Of a DNA stretch of 55,014 nt, positions 8,709-17,384 are shown piece by piece. How positions within the stretch are numbered: position 1 is the stretch's first letter; every line of letters begins with the position of its first letter. A program made the position numbers and the translations under genes. The DNA comes from JBPEWY01 sp052032225 (GTDB lineage Bacteria > Bacteroidota > Bacteroidia > Flavobacteriales > Flavobacteriaceae), in contig JBPEWY010000028.1 of the NCBI GenBank assembly GCA_052032225.1, positions 1 through 55,014 of the forward strand, written 5' to 3'. Below the pieces are notes generated by a model. It saw only the letters and a program-made list of their open reading frames with translations, was not told the DNA's origin and made no database searches.

Positions 8709-9698
8709 AGAGAGTTGCGCCATGATCGGAAAATGATCTGAATATAATTCCGAATAGTTTTTATGCGAAAGCACATTAATGCTCTCATCAACTAGAATAT
8801 GATCTATTCGTAATGGAAAAAATCTAAAACGATGCGTTCTTCCAAATCCTTTTCCTTTCTCATTAAAAGTATCTTTCATGTTTTTTGAAAGCTGTCTGTA
8901 TATATATGAGTATTGAGTAGTGTTAAAATCGCCCATAATAATAGTTTTATAAGGCGACTGTTTTTGGTGTTTTTTTACAATTTCTATTTGGTGTTTTTGC
9001 TTATCTAAGGTAGTTGTCATTCGTTTAAATAACCTATCTGAGTTTTCCGGATTAAGCTCCTGTTTGCTGGGTATAATCCTAAAAGATTCTAAATGAATAT
9101 TGTACAGCCTAAGTGTATCAGAGTGTATTGCTACATCTATAAAAACAGCATTATTATTATGATGTTCAAAACCTAATTTACCCTGATTAATAATAGGAAA
9201 CTTAGAAAAAAAAACCTGATTATTTGAAACCGATGAGCCCTTATCTATAATATATTTATGAGAATATTGTTTAAACTCAGGATATTTCTGGTATCTAAAC
9301 TCTTGCATAGCAATAATATCCGGATTTTCTTTCTTTATAAGCTCAATGAGTTGTTTCCCATCATCCTTTACAATAAAACCGTATCTATCAAACATCATTA
9401 CATTATATGACATAACTTTAAAAGAAGTGGGCTCGTTTAACTGTTCTGTAACTCCAAAAAAACGATAACTATTAACCACCTGATTATAGCCTAATAGTAA
9501 CACCAAAAACGGTAATACTACATTCCTGTTTAGTTTTACTAACCAATACACTAAAAAACATATGTTAATGACAATGAAAATAGGAGTAAGTAATGTGGCA
9601 ACAACTAAACCTTTAACATAAAAATGTTGTAATGCATAAAGCACCAAAAGTATTGCACTGCATATAGTATTAAGTAAAAAAAGGAGTTTAGAAAACAT
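8694..9698 (-). CDS. Membrane-anchored endonuclease/exonuclease/phosphatase family protein
   Basis: The 334-residue protein has about three N-terminal transmembrane helices (residues 5-90) followed by a complete EEP catalytic domain. Catalytic motifs present are MQEFR (metal-binding Glu), NIHLES (His), IMGDFN (Asp/Asn), RIDHIL and a C-terminal SDHFPI with Asp-His at 321-322. Family members cleave phosphodiester bonds in DNA, RNA or phospholipids; the substrate here cannot be told. It starts 14 bases after the rhomboid gene and is the last gene of the minus-strand run that begins at 14.8 kb. Confidence 0.85.
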   Translation of the reverse strand: MFSKLLFLLNTICSAILLVLYALQHFYVKGLVVATLLTPIFIVINICFLVYWLVKLNRNVVLPFLVLLLGYNQVVNSYRFFGVTEQLNEPTSFKVMSYNVMMFDRYGFIVKDDGKQLIELIKKENPDIIAMQEFRYQKYPEFKQYSHKYIIDKGSSVSNNQVFFSKFPIINQGKLGFEHHNNNAVFIDVAIHSDTLRLYNIHLESFRIIPSKQELNPENSDRLFKRMTTTLDKQKHQIEIVKKHQKQSPYKTIIMGDFNTTQYSYIYRQLSKNMKDTFNEKGKGFGRTHRFRFFPLRIDHILVDESINVLSHKNYSELYSDHFPIMAQLSLQSH

Positions 9699-9712
9699 AA
9701 AAAATTAAAAAG

Positions 9713-10582
9713 CTAATCTTTACCAGCTTTAAACAAGAAATCTTTTTCTTCTTTGGTTAAACTGTCGTATCCAGACTTACTTATTTTATCGAGTATCTCA
9801 TCTATACGCTGTTGCTGCTCAGATTTTTTTTGCACCTTTTGTTGTCTGGTTTGTTTTGTTTTACTTTTATGAACCGCTTTTAAAGGCGATTTCTTTTTAA
9901 ATTTAAAAAAAGTAACTAATGTATCCATAAGCTTAGCAAACCAAGCTCCTATATCTTTACCATTAAATAATTGTTTGGCATATACATAGCCCAAAAATGC
10001 TCCGCCTAAATGTGCAATATGCCCTCCGGGATTATTAATTGGAATCTGTATTAAATCTAATAAAACAAAAAAAGCGCCTATATACCATAGTTTAACCGTA
10101 AAGAAAATAATTCTAACTTCTTGATTAGGTATATAAGTACATATAAAAATTAATACAGCCATTACAGCTGCAGAAGCACCAATCAATGCCGTTTGAATTC
10201 CTAAAAAAACCGGAAAAATATTGTAACTAATTAAAAAAAGTAATCCGCCTGCTATTGCTCCTAAAAAATATACATTTAGAAATCGCCTTCCATCAAACAA
10301 GTTTAAAAATATACGTCCTACATAATAAAGTAAAAGCATGTTCCAAAAAAGATGAAAAAAGCCTCCATGAAAAAAAGAATAGGTAATTATAGACCACGGC
10401 TGAGTGATAAAATTTGAAAATGCCTTAGGTAGCTCAAACCATTGCATTATAAGTGTAGATGGGTTAAGCTGAAATAAAAAAACCAGCAGTGCATGCAATA
10501 TGTATACCGCAACATTTATTACAATTAGCTTTTCTGCAATATTTAAAAGCGAGTATTTATATCGTAAGCTTGTACTACTCAT
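9713..10582 (-). CDS. Rhomboid family intramembrane serine protease with cytoplasmic tail
   Basis: Intramembrane serine protease: six-helix core with GGFFHLFWNM (oxyanion His/Asn region), GASAAVMAVL (catalytic Ser; Ala replaces the usual Gly after Ser) and AHLGGAFLGY (catalytic His). A basic, charged C-terminal extension of about 80 residues ends with a RIDEILDKISKSGYDSLTKEE segment like the DUF6576 tail of flavobacterial rhomboids. I chose the ATG at 10582 because it forms an ATGA overlap with the upstream rhomboid stop; an alternative ATG lies nine bases earlier (10591). Substrate unknown. It is the second of two tandem rhomboids. Confidence 0.9.
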   Translation of the reverse strand: MSSTSLRYKYSLLNIAEKLIVINVAVYILHALLVFLFQLNPSTLIMQWFELPKAFSNFITQPWSIITYSFFHGGFFHLFWNMLLLYYVGRIFLNLFDGRRFLNVYFLGAIAGGLLFLISYNIFPVFLGIQTALIGASAAVMAVLIFICTYIPNQEVRIIFFTVKLWYIGAFFVLLDLIQIPINNPGGHIAHLGGAFLGYVYAKQLFNGKDIGAWFAKLMDTLVTFFKFKKKSPLKAVHKSKTKQTRQQKVQKKSEQQQRIDEILDKISKSGYDSLTKEEKDFLFKAGKD

Positions 10583-11325
10583 GAATCCCATCGGTTTTGA
10601 TTAAACTGATTTCTTTTCCAGTACCACATCATTATAAACCCAAATAACGCTCCTCCTACGTGCGCAAAATGCGCTATCCCGGAGCCAAATATAGAGTATC
10701 CGGTTACACCAGAGAACAAGTCTAATGCAATTAAAATAGGTATAAAGTATTTAGCTTTAATAGGTATCGGGAAGAAAATTAAAAATAACTCAGCATTAGG
10801 AAACATCATCCCAAAAGCAACCAATATACCATAAATGGCACCAGATGCTCCTACTGCCGGTGTAATGTAAGCGCTTAAAAAATTATCTATAACCTCCGGA
10901 TCTACAACACTATACCAAGCCCTGTTAAATTTTCCTTGCTCTAAAAGTGAAAAAATTTCGTTTTCAGATATCCCGGCACTCATTAAGGCTTGAATACCCT
11001 CATTAAAATAATAATAATTTACTCCTGTATGTATTAAAGCAGCTCCTAAACCGGCAGAAAAATAAAAAAAGAAAAACTTGTTTTTACCCCATATTTGCTC
11101 TAATGGAGAACCAAAAGCCCATAGTGCATACATATTAAATAAAATATGCATGAAACCACCATGCATAAACATATGAGACACTATTTGCCACAGTTCAAAA
11201 TTTTCGTTTTTTGGAAACCATAATGAAAACCATTGGTACATTTGGTTTCCAAATGTGGTTGTAGCAACAAAAAAGATAATATTTATTATTACCAAATGCT
11301 TAACTGCATCTCCTACTCTACCCAT
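10579..11325 (-). CDS. Rhomboid family intramembrane serine protease
   Basis: The 248-residue polytopic protein has the rhomboid core: GGFMHILFNMYALWAFG, then a long loop (about residues 95-140) unlike that of its neighbour, GASGAIYGILVAFG with the catalytic Ser, and GIAHFAHVGGALFGF with the catalytic His. It starts one base after the mutL stop and ends in an overlap with the second rhomboid, so both are co-translated with mutL. Predicted to cleave membrane-embedded substrates; which ones is unknown. Confidence 0.9.
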   Translation of the reverse strand: MGRVGDAVKHLVIINIIFFVATTTFGNQMYQWFSLWFPKNENFELWQIVSHMFMHGGFMHILFNMYALWAFGSPLEQIWGKNKFFFFYFSAGLGAALIHTGVNYYYFNEGIQALMSAGISENEIFSLLEQGKFNRAWYSVVDPEVIDNFLSAYITPAVGASGAIYGILVAFGMMFPNAELFLIFFPIPIKAKYFIPILIALDLFSGVTGYSIFGSGIAHFAHVGGALFGFIMMWYWKRNQFNQNRWDS

Positions 11326-11326
11326 A

Positions 11327-13162
11327 CTAAAATTTTTTATCTAAATCCTCTACACTTAATGTTACAAATGTAGTTTTATTAAATGGTGATACCGATGGCT
11401 CTTTACATGCAAACAAACTATTAACCAATGCCTCTTGAGCTTCGGGTTGTAAGATTTCACCAACTTTTACAGCTGTTGCTTTAGCCATTGTTTTGGCCAA
11501 TAAATCTGGTTGAGAAAAGCTTGTTTCTGGAATATCTTCACGTAAACTAAACACCAAATTATCTAAAACATCTTTCACTTGAGATTCGTTTATATGAAGT
11601 GGTATACCAGATAAAACAACTGTATCATCTTTAAGGCTATCAAAACCAAAACCAACTTGCTCTAAAGTGGCTTTAATAGTTTGTAAAGCTGCTACATCGG
11701 TTGTTGAAAAATGTAACGTTAACGGAAACAGTAGTTGTTGTGTAACCGTATCTGAAACCGTTAAACTTTTTAAAAACTGCTCGTATAATATACGTTGATG
11801 TGCTCTATTTTGGTGTATTACCACTAACCCCGATTTAATAGTTGTTACTATGTATTTTTTTTGAAGCTGGTAGGTTATTGTTTGTACTTCAGACGATGTT
11901 TCATCTGAAAAAAGTGAACCCACAACTTCTTCAGACTCAACCTCTATGCTACTAAAATCTTTTTGAGTATTTAAACCTACGTATAAACTCTCCCAATCAG
12001 GTGTTTTCTCTGTGTGTCTTTGATATGCCTTTTTAGACGATTTATTTACATCGTCTTTAAAAGGATTAAAGTTAGGATCTACCTCTATTGTTGGAGTTGT
12101 AGCGGGTTTATTTTGGTAAGCATACGGAGTATCTAAATTACTATCTCTTTCAAAATCTAACACAGGAGCAACACTAAATTGTCCTAAACTGTGCTTTATG
12201 GCAGATTTTAAAATCGCATAAATTGTATGCTCATCATCAAACTTAACTTCTGTTTTAGTTGGATGAATATTTATATCTATATTTTTAGGATTTACCTCTA
12301 AATACAAGAAATAACCGGGATGTGTTTGCGGATTTATTAACCCATCAAATGCAGCCGTAACAGCATGGTGTAAATATGAACTTTTTATAAAACGATTGTT
12401 AGCAAAGAAAAACTGCTCTCCTCTGCTTTTTCTTGCAAATTCTGGTTTGTACACAAACCCGGAGATGCTAACAACATCGGTCGTTTCTTCTACAGGAACT
12501 AATTTCTCGTTGGTTTTCTTCCCGAATATTCCAACAATCCGCTGGCGTAAATTACTTTTGGGTAAATTAAACAGCTCGGCACCATTATGATACATTTCAA
12601 ATTCAATATCCGGGTGCGCCAAAGCAACTCTGTGAAACTCATCTATAACGTGACGCAACTCTACAGAATCGCTTTTTAAAAAATTTCTCCTTGCCGGAAT
12701 ATTAAAAAAAAGGTTTTTTACTGCTACAGATGTTCCCGTTGGGGTTACAGTAGGCTCTTGGTAAACCACCTTTCCCCCTTCTAATTTAATTTGAGTGCCA
12801 AGTTCATCATCTGCCAGTTTGGTATTCATTTCTACATGAGCAATAGCAGCAATAGAGGCTAATGCCTCTCCTCTAAATCCTTTAGTATGCAGCGCAAATA
12901 AATCATCGGCTTTTTCTATTTTAGAGGTAGCATGTCTTTCAAAGCTCATACGCGCATCTGTAGCGCTCATTCCAACACCATTATCAATTACTTGAACAAG
13001 TGTTTTCCCGGCATCTTTAACTAATAATTTTATACTTGTAGCCTTGGCATCTATTGCATTTTCAAGTAATTCTTTAACAACAGAAGCGGGTCTTTGTACA
13101 ACCTCTCCTGCTGCTATTTGATTTGCAACATGATCGGGTAAAAGCTTAATAATATCTGACAT
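11327..13162 (-). CDS. mutL: DNA mismatch repair protein MutL with a degenerate C-terminal nuclease region
   Basis: The 611-residue ATPase links mismatch recognition by MutS to downstream repair. The N-terminal GHKL ATPase is intact: NAIDA, DNGVGM, TKGFRGEALASIAAI and IHPTKTEVKF. The linker (about residues 340-430) is low-complexity. In the C-terminal dimerisation domain the nuclease motif DQHAxxExxxxE reads HQNRAHQRILYE, so the Asp, His and first Glu are missing. The usual CPHGRP near the end reads SPFNKT. Nicking activity is therefore doubtful by inference. The start overlaps the stop of the upstream small gene as TAATG. Confidence 0.93.
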   Translation of the reverse strand: MSDIIKLLPDHVANQIAAGEVVQRPASVVKELLENAIDAKATSIKLLVKDAGKTLVQVIDNGVGMSATDARMSFERHATSKIEKADDLFALHTKGFRGEALASIAAIAHVEMNTKLADDELGTQIKLEGGKVVYQEPTVTPTGTSVAVKNLFFNIPARRNFLKSDSVELRHVIDEFHRVALAHPDIEFEMYHNGAELFNLPKSNLRQRIVGIFGKKTNEKLVPVEETTDVVSISGFVYKPEFARKSRGEQFFFANNRFIKSSYLHHAVTAAFDGLINPQTHPGYFLYLEVNPKNIDINIHPTKTEVKFDDEHTIYAILKSAIKHSLGQFSVAPVLDFERDSNLDTPYAYQNKPATTPTIEVDPNFNPFKDDVNKSSKKAYQRHTEKTPDWESLYVGLNTQKDFSSIEVESEEVVGSLFSDETSSEVQTITYQLQKKYIVTTIKSGLVVIHQNRAHQRILYEQFLKSLTVSDTVTQQLLFPLTLHFSTTDVAALQTIKATLEQVGFGFDSLKDDTVVLSGIPLHINESQVKDVLDNLVFSLREDIPETSFSQPDLLAKTMAKATAVKVGEILQPEAQEALVNSLFACKEPSVSPFNKTTFVTLSVEDLDKKF

Positions 13163-13455
13163 TATTTTCTGGGGATAAATACTGATAGATCAAAATCAAA
13201 AAACCATAAAACCAACAACACTAAAATAAGAAAAATTACCAGTAACCGAGTGTTTATTTCTCTGTTACCTCTGTGTCTGCTAGCTTTACGAGCTTCTTGC
13301 CATTGAGCACCAAAATCACGAGAATTTACAGCATCTCTGTACTTAACTATTTTAGAATCAAAATCATACACATTACCTATGTCTTTACCATCATAATATC
13401 TGGGTGTATAATTAAATCGTTTATTCTTATTAAGTTTAAAAACTTTGAATTTCAC
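13162..13455 (-). CDS. Small conserved C-tail-anchored membrane protein (often misnamed riboflavin synthase subunit beta)
   Basis: Function unknown. The 97-residue protein has a basic, Tyr-rich N-terminal half (about residues 1-68) and a single strong transmembrane helix near the C terminus (LLVIFLILVLLVLWFFDF). As I recall, homologues between ribH and mutL in flavobacteria are sometimes labelled riboflavin synthase subunit beta. The sequence has nothing of lumazine synthase, and the real ribH lies upstream, so that name is probably positional. It is coupled to mutL by a TAATG overlap. Confidence 0.75.
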   Translation of the reverse strand: MKFKVFKLNKNKRFNYTPRYYDGKDIGNVYDFDSKIVKYRDAVNSRDFGAQWQEARKASRHRGNREINTRLLVIFLILVLLVLWFFDFDLSVFIPRK

Positions 13456-13477
13456 AATGGTTTGTTTTGATTCTTAT

Positions 13478-13485
13478 CAAAAGTA
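13478..13485 (-). promoter_or_regulatory. -7 promoter element TACTTTTG before the 97-aa gene and mutL
   Basis: On the minus strand TACTTTTG matches the Bacteroidota -7 consensus TAnnTTTG about 23 bases before the 97-aa gene. No clear -33 TTG is seen at the right spacing. It would give mutL and the rhomboids a promoter separate from that of ribH. Confidence 0.45.
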
Positions 13486-13589
13486 CTGAAATTGCCTAAC
13501 ATTTTTAAACCCTTAATGCTAAAAAATGTTAACAGCTTAGTCTAATAAAACTAATGTTAGAAGGGATAAATTAAGAAAGAGTTGTAAAA

Positions 13590-14069
13590 TTATCCTAATG
13601 CAGCCATTTTAATGGCAGCAATAGCAGCTTCTACTCCTTTGTTGCCATGTTTACCACCACTTCTATCTATGGCTTGCTGTAAAGTGTTATCTGTTAAAAC
13701 ACAAAAAATTACAGGAGTGTTGGTTTTAACATTTAAGTCTGTAATACCCTTTGCCACGGCACTACATACAAAATCAAAGTGCTTTGTTTCTCCTTGTATT
13801 ACACTACCAATGGCAATTACGGCATGCGGAGAATATTGCTCTATAAGCTTTTTGCACCCAAAAGTAAGTTCAAAGCTTCCGGGAACATTCCAGGTAATAA
13901 TATTTTCAGGAAGCGCTCCGCAATCTATAAGTGTTTGTTTAGCTCCATTATAAAGCGCTTCGGTAATCTGTGCATTCCACTCAGAAACAACAATCCCAAA
14001 GCGCATTTTTTTTGCGTTTGGGATTGTAGCCTTATCGTAAACCGATAAATTTTTATTTTCTGTTGCCAT
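13590..14069 (-). CDS. ribH: 6,7-dimethyl-8-ribityllumazine synthase
   Basis: Condenses 5-amino-6-ribitylaminouracil with 3,4-dihydroxybutanone phosphate in riboflavin synthesis; the family forms 60-mer or pentamer capsids in the cytoplasm. The 159-residue length is standard. Motifs: SEWNAQITEAL, PGSFELTFGCKKLI, AIGSVIQGETKHFDFVC (with the catalytic His), and FCVLTDNTLQQAIDRSGGKHGNKG. The start overlaps the stop of the upstream TPR gene as TAATG, which fits coupled translation. No other riboflavin genes are nearby. Confidence 0.95.
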   Translation of the reverse strand: MATENKNLSVYDKATIPNAKKMRFGIVVSEWNAQITEALYNGAKQTLIDCGALPENIITWNVPGSFELTFGCKKLIEQYSPHAVIAIGSVIQGETKHFDFVCSAVAKGITDLNVKTNTPVIFCVLTDNTLQQAIDRSGGKHGNKGVEAAIAAIKMAALG

Positions 14070-14836
14070 TATTGTGCACTTTCTGCTTTGGCTTTACCAA
14101 TAAAAACATCAATATCTCTACCTTCAGCAGAAGTAGCAAACTCGTCTTTTATTCTGGTAAAGTACTCTAATGCTTTATCGTTTTTACCTAACGCTAAAGC
14201 AGTAACTCCTGCTTTAAATAAATACTTTGGAGTTGTATAGTTGTTGTTATTGTGTTTAAATGCTTTTTCGTAGTATTCTAATGCATCTTCGGGTTGGTTA
14301 AGCTGCATAAAAGCATCGGCTATACCACCTTTTGCAATGGCGCCCAACATGGCATCATCAGATTCGAATTCTTGTAAATACTCAATAGCTTCTTTGTACT
14401 TATTCATGTTTAAATAAGCAATCCCTGCACTGTACTTTGCAAGGTTAGCAGCTTTAGTTCCGCTGTAAACATCAATAATATCTAATAAACCATATTTACC
14501 TTCTGCGCCTTCTAAAGCTAAGGTAAATAACGAATCTTTTTGTGCAGAATTTATGGCTTGATCAAAATATTGCTGAGCATGAAACATTTCGTTTGCAGCT
14601 TCAAGCTCTTTTGGTTTTTGTACAAACTGAAAGTAAGCTAAATATCCTAAAACTAAAACTACTATTGCAGTAATACCACCCAAAATATACTTTTGGTTTT
14701 TGGCAACCCATGCTTCACTCTTAGAAGCTTGCTCATCTAAGGTGTTAAATACTTCTGCAGTAGTACTTTGAACGTTTTCTTGTGCTTGTTCTTGTGCTTT
14801 GGTTTTCTTATGTCCTCTTTTCTTGTACGTAGCCAT
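14069..14836 (-). CDS. Tetratricopeptide repeat membrane protein, YfgM-like
   Basis: The 255-residue protein has a basic, Gln-rich cytoplasmic N terminus (about 1-48), one transmembrane helix (about 50-68, LGGITAIVVLVLGYLAYF) and a C-terminal TPR-type helical domain outside the membrane. The layout is that of YfgM, an inner-membrane partner of the Sec translocon and periplasmic chaperones in proteobacteria; that role is only a suggestion here. It heads the minus-strand run with ribH and has a -7 promoter element at 14856-14863. Confidence 0.75.
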   Translation of the reverse strand: MATYKKRGHKKTKAQEQAQENVQSTTAEVFNTLDEQASKSEAWVAKNQKYILGGITAIVVLVLGYLAYFQFVQKPKELEAANEMFHAQQYFDQAINSAQKDSLFTLALEGAEGKYGLLDIIDVYSGTKAANLAKYSAGIAYLNMNKYKEAIEYLQEFESDDAMLGAIAKGGIADAFMQLNQPEDALEYYEKAFKHNNNNYTTPKYLFKAGVTALALGKNDKALEYFTRIKDEFATSAEGRDIDVFIGKAKAESAQ

Positions 14837-14855
14837 AAAATGTAAATTAGTGGCG

Positions 14856-14863
14856 CAAAAATA
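14856..14863 (-). promoter_or_regulatory. -7 promoter element TATTTTTG before the TPR-ribH genes
   Basis: Minus-strand TATTTTTG followed by CGCC matches TAnnTTTG, about 20 bases before the TPR gene ATG. No good -33 element is visible. Confidence 0.45.
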
Positions 14864-14970
14864 AAATTTTTATTCAATAAGTAAAGGTAAAATATTCGTT
14901 TATTTTCAATATTTTGCGCATTTAGCTTATAGGGCAGACACAAATAATTATTGAGCGATTTTACGTTAAA

Positions 14971-16059
14971 ATGAAACCTTTGATACTCAAAAAATTATCT
15001 TTAGTAAATTACAAAAACTTTGATTCGGCCTCTTTTGATTTAGATAACAAAATAAATTGTTTTGTTGGTAATAACGGCATTGGTAAAACCAATGTTTTAG
15101 ACAGTGTATATCATTTATGTTTTGGCAAAAGCTACTTTAATCCGGTGGCAACACAAAACATAAAACACGGTGAAGATTTTTTTGTTATTGAAGGGCTGTT
15201 TGAAAAGAATGAAAAAGATGAGACTGTAATTTGCAGTTTAAAAAAAGGGCAAAAAAAAGTTATAAAACGAAACGGTAAACCTTACGATAAATTTTCAGAT
15301 CATATTGGTTTTTTACCTCTTGTAATAATATCTCCGGCCGATAGAGATTTAATAACCGAAGGAAGTATAACCAGGCGAAAATTTATAGATGGCGTTATCT
15401 CTCAATCAGATAAAGCCTATCTCACCAATTTAATTCAGTACAACAAAGTTTTAGCACAACGTAATGCTTTACTAAAGTATTTTGCAGCAAATCAAACTTT
15501 TGATGTCAATGCTTTAGAGGTTTACAACCAACAACTTGCAGCATTAGGAACGCCTATATTTAACAAACGTAAAGAATTTTTAAACGTATTTATACCAATT
15601 TTTAAAGACCGATACCAGTTTATAAGCGCCAGCAAAGAAGCTGTTAATATTGTGTATGACAGTCAGTTAAATAAAGAATCTATAGAAAATTTGTTCTCAG
15701 AGAATTTAGCAAAAGACAGAGCTTTACAATACACAAGTGTTGGAATACACAAAGACGATTTAAGTTTAGAAATTAACGGACATCCTATAAAAAAGTTTGG
15801 CAGCCAAGGGCAGCAAAAGTCTTTTTTGATTGCACTTAAATTGGCTCAATTTGATTTTATAAAAAAACAATCCGGTGTTGCTCCAATATTGTTATTAGAT
15901 GATATTTTTGATAAATTAGATGAAAACCGGGTAACTCATATAATAGAACTTGTAAATGATGACCATTTCGGACAAATATTTATAAGTGATACGCATCCGG
16001 AACGAACAGAACAAGTAGTTAAAAAAACACAACAATCTTATAAACTATTTAAACTTTAG
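14971..16059 (+). CDS. recF: DNA replication and repair protein RecF
   Basis: SMC-like ATPase that helps RecO/RecR load RecA at single-strand gaps and supports replication restart. The 362-residue length is standard. Walker A GNNGIGKTN has Lys at 39; the signature motif GSQGQQKSFLIALKLAQ and Walker B ILLLDDIFDKLD lie near the C terminus, and FISDTHPER follows. It is divergent from the TPR-ribH genes and starts a three-gene run with a lipoprotein and dciA. dnaA, dnaN and gyrB, often next to recF in other bacteria, are not in the window. Confidence 0.95.
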   Translation: MKPLILKKLSLVNYKNFDSASFDLDNKINCFVGNNGIGKTNVLDSVYHLCFGKSYFNPVATQNIKHGEDFFVIEGLFEKNEKDETVICSLKKGQKKVIKRNGKPYDKFSDHIGFLPLVIISPADRDLITEGSITRRKFIDGVISQSDKAYLTNLIQYNKVLAQRNALLKYFAANQTFDVNALEVYNQQLAALGTPIFNKRKEFLNVFIPIFKDRYQFISASKEAVNIVYDSQLNKESIENLFSENLAKDRALQYTSVGIHKDDLSLEINGHPIKKFGSQGQQKSFLIALKLAQFDFIKKQSGVAPILLLDDIFDKLDENRVTHIIELVNDDHFGQIFISDTHPERTEQVVKKTQQSYKLFKL

Positions 16060-16061
16060 GC

Positions 16062-16478
16062 ATGAAAAAAATCGTGATTCTTGTATTCTTAATAACTGCT
16101 GTTTCATGCAAAAAAAATGTAGAAAATATATCTTACCTTGAAGGATATTGGGAAATTGCAAAAGTAGAAAGCCCTTCTGGTACTACTAAACAATACAGCA
16201 TTAATACAGTAGTTGATTATTTTATGTTAGAAAACGATTCTGTTGGGTTTAGAAAAAAAGTGCAACCCCAACTAAACGGCAGATATATAGCTACTAACGA
16301 TGCCCAACGTTTTACCATAAAAAAATTAAAAAATACTATAGAGCTAACATACAATAACAACTTAAATACGTGGACAGAAACTATAACCAAGCTTACTCCT
16401 ACCGAGCTTGTTGTTAAAAACCAAAACAATAACGTATATCATTACAAGAAATTTAACAATATTCAAATTACAGAGTAA
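16062..16478 (+). CDS. Lipocalin-like lipoprotein
   Basis: The 138-residue protein has a short signal peptide ending in the lipobox AVSC (Cys about 16). The mature part is a probable beta-barrel domain that begins YLEGYWEIAKVE, the opening seen in lipocalin-like lipoproteins of Bacteroidota. Ligand and role are unknown. It starts two bases after recF and overlaps dciA by TAATG, so it is expressed with two replication/repair genes despite being an envelope protein. Confidence 0.65.
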   Translation: MKKIVILVFLITAVSCKKNVENISYLEGYWEIAKVESPSGTTKQYSINTVVDYFMLENDSVGFRKKVQPQLNGRYIATNDAQRFTIKKLKNTIELTYNNNLNTWTETITKLTPTELVVKNQNNNVYHYKKFNNIQITE

Positions 16479-16774
16479 TGGCTAAGCGTGAAAACAACCA
16501 CTTATCATTAGCAGATGCTTTAAAAGCATTTATAAACAACAATAAATTAGATAAAGGGCTAGATAAGGTTAACGTAGAGCAAGCGTGGCAAAAACTAATG
16601 GGCAATGGCGTAAATAATTACACTACAGATATTTATTTTAAAGCCGACACGTTGTATGTTAAACTATCATCTAGTGTATTGCGCGAGGAACTTAGCTACG
16701 GAAAAGAAAAAATAATTACTTTGATTAACGAAGAGCTCGGAAAAGATTTGGTTAAAAAATTAGTGCTTAGATAA
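16478..16774 (+). CDS. dciA: DciA-like DUF721 protein
   Basis: The 98-residue DUF721 protein has VEQAWQKLMGNGVNNYT and the beta region DTLYVKLSSSVLREELSYGKEKII. The family includes DciA, the ancestral loader or partner of the replicative helicase DnaB in bacteria lacking DnaC/DnaI. Pairing with recF is also known in actinobacteria, which supports a replication role. Translation is coupled to the preceding lipoprotein by TAATG, and a strong terminator follows. Confidence 0.8.
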   Translation: MAKRENNHLSLADALKAFINNNKLDKGLDKVNVEQAWQKLMGNGVNNYTTDIYFKADTLYVKLSSSVLREELSYGKEKIITLINEELGKDLVKKLVLR

Positions 16775-16810
16775 TAAAGCAGCTACTAAAACATACCTTT
16801 TTAAAACAAA

Positions 16811-16840
16811 AAAGCACAGCAATAATTGCTGTGCTTTTTT
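16811..16840. terminator. Strong bidirectional terminator between dciA and the convergent lipoprotein gene
   Basis: AAAGCACAGC (16811-16820) pairs perfectly with GCTGTGCTTT (16828-16837), flanked by an A-run on the left and a T-run on the right. It can end transcription of the convergent genes on both strands. Confidence 0.9.
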
Positions 16841-16854
16841 TATGATTTAGTTTT

Positions 16855-17316
16855 TTAATCTCCTTCGCTTAAAGAAAAACTACCATCGCCGTTAAATGAT
16901 GTTAGCGTAATGGTAACTGTCCAAATTCCCGATGCACCAGAAGCCGTAACTCCAGAAAAAGAATCCGGATCTTGGTTACCTCTTAAAGATCTTTCTAAAA
17001 CTAATGTCTGGTTAGCATCAAAAACTTGCATAGTAAACTCTCCTTCAGATGTAGCAGTAATATCTGCATTATAATCTGCAGTGCTTAGGTTATTAAGCCA
17101 AGTAAACGATCTTGTTCCGCTACCACCGTTACCGGTAAAATCTCCATCAATATCACCATTAAAATCGTCACTTCTATCAAAATCTACACCTATCACTTCG
17201 CCATTTACTCTTAATTGTACAAATTGATCATTATTATCATCATCGCTACAACTTACCATAAACATGGTTGCAGCAAGTAACATTAAAACTCGACTGAATA
17301 ATTTTAGTTTTTTCAT
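16855..17316 (-). CDS. Small secreted lipoprotein, Asp/Gly-rich
   Basis: Not assigned to a known function. The 153-residue product has a signal peptide with lipobox MVSC (Cys about 23), then a run of acidic residues (SDDDNNDQ), which in Bacteroidota often marks surface-exposed lipoproteins (lipoprotein export signal). The rest is an Asp/Gly/Ser/Thr-rich beta-type domain of about 115 residues with SFTWLNNLS and alternating hydrophobic strands. It is flanked by terminators on both sides, so it is probably a single-gene unit. Confidence 0.7.
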   Translation of the reverse strand: MKKLKLFSRVLMLLAATMFMVSCSDDDNNDQFVQLRVNGEVIGVDFDRSDDFNGDIDGDFTGNGGSGTRSFTWLNNLSTADYNADITATSEGEFTMQVFDANQTLVLERSLRGNQDPDSFSGVTASGASGIWTVTITLTSFNGDGSFSLSEGD

Positions 17317-17384
17317 GATTTTTTTTTGGGTTCAATACTATAACAATTATAACGTAAAAAACCCTACCTTATTTTATAAAAAAA

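Noticed and set aside
9713..11325. Whether the two rhomboids are one gene split by a frameshift
   Set aside because: Each has its own complete Ser and His motifs and six-helix core, and the stop/start overlap is a normal ATGA junction.
13612..13953. 113-aa and 89-aa open frames opposite ribH
   Set aside because: They mirror the conserved ribH codons; neither shows a motif or a plausible start region.
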